A DNA stretch of 64,000 bases from Phorcus lineatus (taxonomy: Eukaryota > Mollusca > Gastropoda > Trochida > Trochidae): positions 28,034,622 through 28,098,621 of the forward strand of contig OV121093.1 of the NCBI GenBank assembly GCA_921293015.1, read 5' to 3'. Shown here in pieces: positions 59,228 through 64,000 of the stretch (within the stretch, counting starts at the first letter, position 1; every line of letters begins with the position of its first letter). The notes beneath the pieces were generated by a model. It had not been told where the DNA came from. It saw only the letters and a list, made by a program, of their open reading frames with translations, and made no database searches. The position numbers and the translations under genes were made by a program.

Positions 59228-62200
59228 GTCAAATGCGGGTTTTGGAACGTGCGTGGATGGTCACGTGACGGTCATTCAGAAAGCAGTGAACTACGCGAGA
59301 CGTGTGTACTCAATAGTGATGTGGACATAGTGGGAATTGCAGAAACTCATCTCACCGGTGGTAACGGACTTGACGTAGATAATTACGCATGGTATGGTCA
59401 TAATAGAACTCAATTACACAAACGAGCTAAATGTGGTTCGGGGGGTGTTGGATTTTTGTTAAAAAATACCATCAAAGATTCTTTTCTTATAACTACTCAT
59501 GATGATACATGTGAAGGTATTTTATGGTTAAAGCTTAAACACAAACATGACATTGACTGTGCTTTCATTATATGTGTGTGCTATTTACCCCCAGAACACT
59601 CTTCTCGGTATGTTGATGCTGCAGATTACTTTGAGACTCTCTTATCCCAGATTGATAGTTATCAACAAGAAAAGATAGCCTTTATCTGCGGGGATTTTAA
59701 TAGTAGATGTGCTATATTGAAGGAATTGACTCTTTACCCACAAGAAATGTAATTGATAATTCAAGCAACAGCCATGGTCGTTTGTTTGTTGATTTTTTAA
59801 TTAATGTGAATTATTGTATTGTAAATGGTCGTGTTGATGGAGTGAATGATTTTACTTATGTGTCTAGCAAAGGTATATCAGTGGTAGATTACTGCATTAC
59901 GCCATATGAATCTATAGATTTAATCTCTGATTTTAGAGTAACTCGCCCCAACACATTGATGGGACTCTCAGGAATCGTTGGGTCTACGGATGCTAATACG
60001 ATGGGATGCATAGACCATTCGATGCTTACTTGGTTTTATTCCTTTCATACCTGTGAAACAGCCCAAATAGAAACAGACATGTATACTTCCCATGGAGTGG
60101 AGACAAGTTACACTAGGTATGACACATCCCAGGTACCTGATAACTTCATGCAGTCGACAGAAATTTCGGAGATGTTGGCCAGTCTAGTAAACACTATGGA
60201 AATATCGGGGAGGGAGCAAGAGGATATAAACAGTGTATATAGTGATTTTATGGACTGCGTCAAATCGGAGATGTCAGCAACCCTTCCAAGTAAGCAAGTG
60301 TTTCATGGACTGCACTCTGAACGTAGGAAGAAGAAGTCTAGGAAGCCTTGGTGGAATGAGACACTGACAGCGAAGTGGGCGGAACTGGTAGTGGCAGAAC
60401 GGAATTGGCTGAAACAAAGTGGACCGAAGAAGCGGGTATATAAGGCAGAGTATGTGTCCCTGCGAAAATGTTTCGATAAGATGGTGATGAGAGCTAAACG
60501 TCAGTATGGACGGGCAACTATAGATGATCTAGAGAACCTATGTGAAAATAATCAAAGTGATTTTTGGAAGAAAATCGGGAAAATTGGGGTCGGGATCAAC
60601 AGAAAACAGAAAATACCCATGGAGGTGAAACTGGATGATGGGAATATTTCACGGGATCTCGACACAGTTTTAGATACGTGGAAGAAGGAATATGAATCTC
60701 TCCTAAATGTGAATTACGTCCTGGCAGAATCCGGAAGTGACATTTTGGAACAAGATCCCCCTGACGATGAGGTATTAACGTTGGAGGAGGTTTTCAAAGT
60801 ACTTCTGTCAGCAAAGCGGGGTAAATCAACAGGTTTTGACGAAATCCCGGTGGAAGTTCTGAAAAACGAAAACTGTCTTCTTTTTATCCATAAACTCTTT
60901 AATTTATGTTTTACCGTTGGAAAAGTACCGTCTCTCTGGTCGAAAGGAATTATTAACCCTATCCCTAAAGACTCATCTGCTGATCCAAGAGACCCGCTCT
61001 CGTATAGAGGGATAACCCTAGCTAGTGCTGTCTACAAACTGTACTGTGGTGTACTCAACAACAGACTTGTCAACCATGTGGAGTTAAACAATCTCATTTC
61101 AGATAACCAGAACGGATTCAGGAAGGGGAGATCGACTGTTGAGCACGTTTCTTCACTCACAACTATCATAGAGACACGAAAAAGTATGAAATTATCAACA
61201 TTCGTAACGTTTGTCGACTTTAAGAAAGCTTATGATACGGTGGATAGACGTATCATGTGGGAGAAGCTGCGGTCTATTGGCATAGGTGGTAATCTGTTTA
61301 ACGCTATAGTATCGTTATATAATGATGTACAGTGTTGTGTGCGTATTAATGGACATTTTACACCTTGGTTTAATGTTAACAGTGGATTAAAGCAAGGATG
61401 CCTTCTTTCGCCAATTCTTTTTAATTTATACATCAATGATCTTATTGAGGCTGTGAATGAACTGTCCATTGGCGTTAACATAGATGGGGAATGTGTGAGT
61501 ATTTTGGCGTATGCTGATGATTTGGTTCTGCTGGCTGAAACGGAAAGAGATATGGATATATTGCTGGATTGTCTTAATACATGGTGCATAAGGAACAAGC
61601 TGATGGTAAGCCCTACAAAGTCAAAGTTAGTACATTTCAGAGGTCAAGCCTGTGAGAGAACGACAAACCATTTTATGTGCGGATCGACGGCTATTGAAGT
61701 TGTATCAAGTTACAGTTATTTGGGACTGCTTGTTACCGAACACATGGACTATCAACGCATGGGACAAGCAGTAGCTAGTTCAGCTAATCGAGCCCTAGGA
61801 CTACTGATATCAAAATATAAGCTTCTTGGTGGTATGCAATACAGTACGTACACCAAACTTTACAATTCCATGGTCTGGTCAACTATTCAATATGGCTCCG
61901 CGATCTGGGGAACCTACAACCTGACTTCTATAAACGCAGTACAGAATAGAGCCATGCGGTTTTTCATCGGATTACGGAAATACGCCCCAAATATGGCCGT
62001 GAGTGGAGATATGGGATGGTTACCCCCTAAAGTACGACAATGGGAATATATTGCCAAGTTTTATAAGAAAATGAGTGGAATTTCAAATAACCGTCTGACT
62101 AAACGTATATTTAGTTGGGCCGACAGATGTGCTGCGAATAAGAAGAGAAATTGGAACTTTAGAATACATGCTCGGTACAGAGAATTGGGTCTCCAGTGTT

Positions 62201-62748
62201 TTATTCCATTTGAAAACTCGTTTCATGGCAGCTATATTAGTTCACAAGTACGCCAGGCAGTTTTTACTAGATTCAAAGAAGAATGGTCATCTGCAGTACA
62301 GCGCCCTAGCAGTCAGAGAGGAAATGGCGGGAATAAACTCCGAGTCTACAGTACTTTTAAGGACATCTACGAGACAGAACAATACACACGAATTCCAATG
62401 TCAAGATCACACAGACGGTCTCTAGCATCATTCAGGTGTGGAGTTGCTCCTATTAGTATAGAGACAGGGCGTTACAGTAATCTACCAGTAAACGAAAGAG
62501 TGTGTTTTAATTGTAAAACCTGTGTGGAGGATGAGTGTCATGTTATTTTATATTGTCCACTATATGAGAGTATTCGTCGTGATCTTTTTGAAAAATGTAA
62601 TATTTTATGGCAAGATTTTAACAATGCAAATGACTGTGATAGATTAGCCTTTATTCTTGCAAATACTGATTGTGCTATTTTTAGTGCCAAAGCCTGCAAA
62701 CTTATTTTAGATACACGTAAATCTATTTTATTTACAGATCGTTCTTAA
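59228..62748 (+). CDS. LINE ORF2 (endonuclease and reverse transcriptase), one frameshift
   Basis: Open from the codon after the ORF1 stop. APE-type endonuclease: KCGFWNVRGWSRDG, VDIVGIAETHL, GSGGVGFLLK, FICGDFNSR. A frame change at about 59706-59716 leads to the long frame ending at 62748. Reverse transcriptase motifs: KSTGFDEIPVEVLK, YRGITLASAVYKL, NGFRKGRSTVEHV, FVDFKKAYDTVDR, GLKQGCLLSPILFNLYIND and LAYADDLVLLAE. The C-terminus has a Cys/His patch (CFNCKTCVEDECHVILYC). No RNase H is seen. Apart from the one frame change the protein is complete, about 1170 residues, so this is a young insertion. No in-frame ATG lies near the start. The clade (Jockey/CR1-like) is an inference. Confidence 0.85.
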
Positions 62749-62915
62749 ACTGTACATATTATATGTTATTATATTTATTGTTTTAAGTCTCTCATAACTC
62801 CTAATGGAGTGGCTCAAGGTATTTCATGTATATCATGTATTTTTTAAGATGTACTCTATTACTTTTACCATGATTGAGGTGAGACTCAAATAAAATATTT
62901 GTCTGTCTGTCTGTC
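62749..62915 (+). mobile_element. 3' UTR and tail of the complete LINE
   Basis: A short AT-rich 3' UTR ends in CAAATAAAATATTTGTCTGT and a TGTC repeat. This tail is unlike the ACTC tail of the 56 kb family, so the two are different LINEs. Confidence 0.6.
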
Positions 62916-63540
62916 ATCAAAAGGTAAGTTAAACCAATGTGTATCATGTGTCAGATAAGAAGATTTATGTTATATCTGAATCTGAATCTGGCTCGGTTTA
63001 GTGGACCATAGATTTGTAAAATTGTCCTCGTTTTAGGAGGAACATAAGGCAGGGTCTTCATGAGATCATCATATTTGTCCTTTTGAATGGCTTTGGGCCT
63101 TATATTCCTGAACACGTTCCAAGGAAGGTCGTTTGAGTAATTTTCATTTCCTTCCTAGAGTGACATGATCCCATTCTCCTTGATCAAAATGTGTATTTGA
63201 ATGCAAATCCGCCAGCTGAAAACTTGAACTAACAAATGTCCTTGAATTGTATTTTTTGCTCGCTGTCAGTTATCTTTCTGTTCACAAAATTTTAAATCGT
63301 CACAGACTTAGAATCTTCTCTTTCCATGTTTGTGACATGAAAGGGATTTTTCCGACCTGAATCTCTTATAATTCTAATCCAGTCACTTGGCAGAAAAACT
63401 AAAGAAAGCTAAAAAGAATCTTGATAGACCCTAAGAGTTTTGGAATACTGACCTGTAGGGCGAAACTAACCCGAACTTTTTGGGCCAACTGATTAGCGAT
63501 GTGTCTGGTGGAAGCAAAATCAAGTTTTTTCCGAAAAGAA
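62916..63540. other. Non-coding stretch
   Basis: Contains ATCTGAATCTGAATCTGG (a short 6-bp repeat) near 62976. Nothing else was recognised. Confidence 0.4.
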
Positions 63541-63541
63541 C

Positions 63542-64000
63542 ACTATCTCTACAGTGAAACATGGAGTGGCTGAGTCATTTTATATTGCTGGAAATCTACA
63601 TCTTAAATCAGGTACAGAGGAATCTGCAATAACTCTTGTACTCTCTCTCGTCTTGACTAAACTGGACTATTGCAACTCTTTGCTGACAGGTGCTACAAAA
63701 ACACAGTTAAACCGATTACAGCGAGTCCAAAATGCAGCAGCCCGAATTGTCTCACGCTCTAAGAAGTATGAACACATAAAACCTATCCTTGAGTCTCTCC
63801 ACTGGTTGCCGATTGAACAGAGAATCCAGTACAAACTCCTGTGCACTGTTTACCGATGTCTCTCAGGCACTGCACCAGCATACCTGTGTAACCTTGTCAC
63901 TCCATACCTCCCTACTCGTTCACTGCGGTCTAAAGATAAGAATTTCCTGGTGGTCCGAACATCTCTTCACGGCCGGCGATCATTCTCTTATGCCGCTGCA
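63542..64000 (+). pseudogene. L2/CR1-like LINE reverse transcriptase fragment, cut by the window end
   Basis: One open frame reads ISTVKHGVAESFYIAGNLHL, LTKLDYCNSLLTGATKTQL, NRLQRVQNAAARIVSRSKKY, ILESLHWLPIEQRIQYKLLC and GTAPAYLCNLVTPYLP. These are the post-palm motifs of L2/CR1-like reverse transcriptases. It is 5'-truncated near 63540 and runs off the window at 64000. It is the same general type as the tail fragment at 27310-27510. Confidence 0.85.

Noticed and set aside
1..64000. tRNA, rRNA and snRNA genes
   Set aside because: No cloverleaf or rRNA/snRNA core was seen. The only Pol III boxes found belong to SINEs.

Overview
This 64 kb window is nuclear DNA of an invertebrate animal. Genes are split by GT-AG introns, most of the sequence is AT-rich and non-coding, and it is packed with animal-type transposable elements: Tc1, Tigger/pogo, FLYWCH-MULE, DIRS, L1/Tx1 and other LINEs, and a tRNA-derived SINE. 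TRIM (RING, coiled coil, NHL) relics, a Schlafen-like gene and SINE tails built on CTCA-type repeats fit a mollusc or another lophotrochozoan. That placement is an inference; no sequence here names the species.

Layout. 0-2 kb: a multi-exon FLYWCH zinc-finger/MULE transposase gene, now broken. 2.1-3.5 kb: two TRIM/RING relics on the minus strand. 3.5-8.6 kb: non-coding, with one coding-free element bearing inverted ends. 8.6-12.8 kb: a tandem duplication of about 1.3 kb; the first copy holds a 1.5 kb Tc1 element and the second keeps the unoccupied target site. 14-21 kb: a second duplication (about 2.3 kb, twice) around an rve-type integrase relic, running into a DIRS-like reverse transcriptase/RNase H relic. 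21.3-23.06 kb: a palindrome-rich element with long inverted ends and an 11-bp flanking repeat. 23.8-27.2 kb: the best host-gene candidates, namely three exons of an unrecognised gene with matching splice phases and the terminal exon of a Schlafen-like gene, both on the minus strand.

27-38 kb: a LINE 3' fragment, a third TRIM relic, a nearly intact Tc1 transposase element, an internally deleted Tc1 element and a non-coding tandem repeat. 38.6-49.1 kb: L1/Tx1-type ORF1 and ORF2 relics with a GC-rich DIRS relic and three stacked minisatellites between them; ORF2 is split by a 1.0 kb insertion. 49-57 kb: mostly empty, with a hairpin, a deleted Tigger/pogo element, a LINE tail and a tRNA-SINE that appears to share that tail. 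57.4-62.9 kb: a nearly complete LINE with tandem 5' repeats, ORF1, and an ORF2 that follows in the same reading frame after a single TAG. 63.5-64 kb: part of another LINE reverse transcriptase, cut by the window edge.

Most coding sequence here is therefore parasitic. The Schlafen-like gene and its unknown neighbour are the only convincing host genes. The most informative observations are the filled and empty site pair in the tandem duplication, the shared SINE/LINE tail, the same-frame ORF1-TAG-ORF2 arrangement, and the unknown multi-exon gene beside a Schlafen-like gene that lacks an expected catalytic glutamate.
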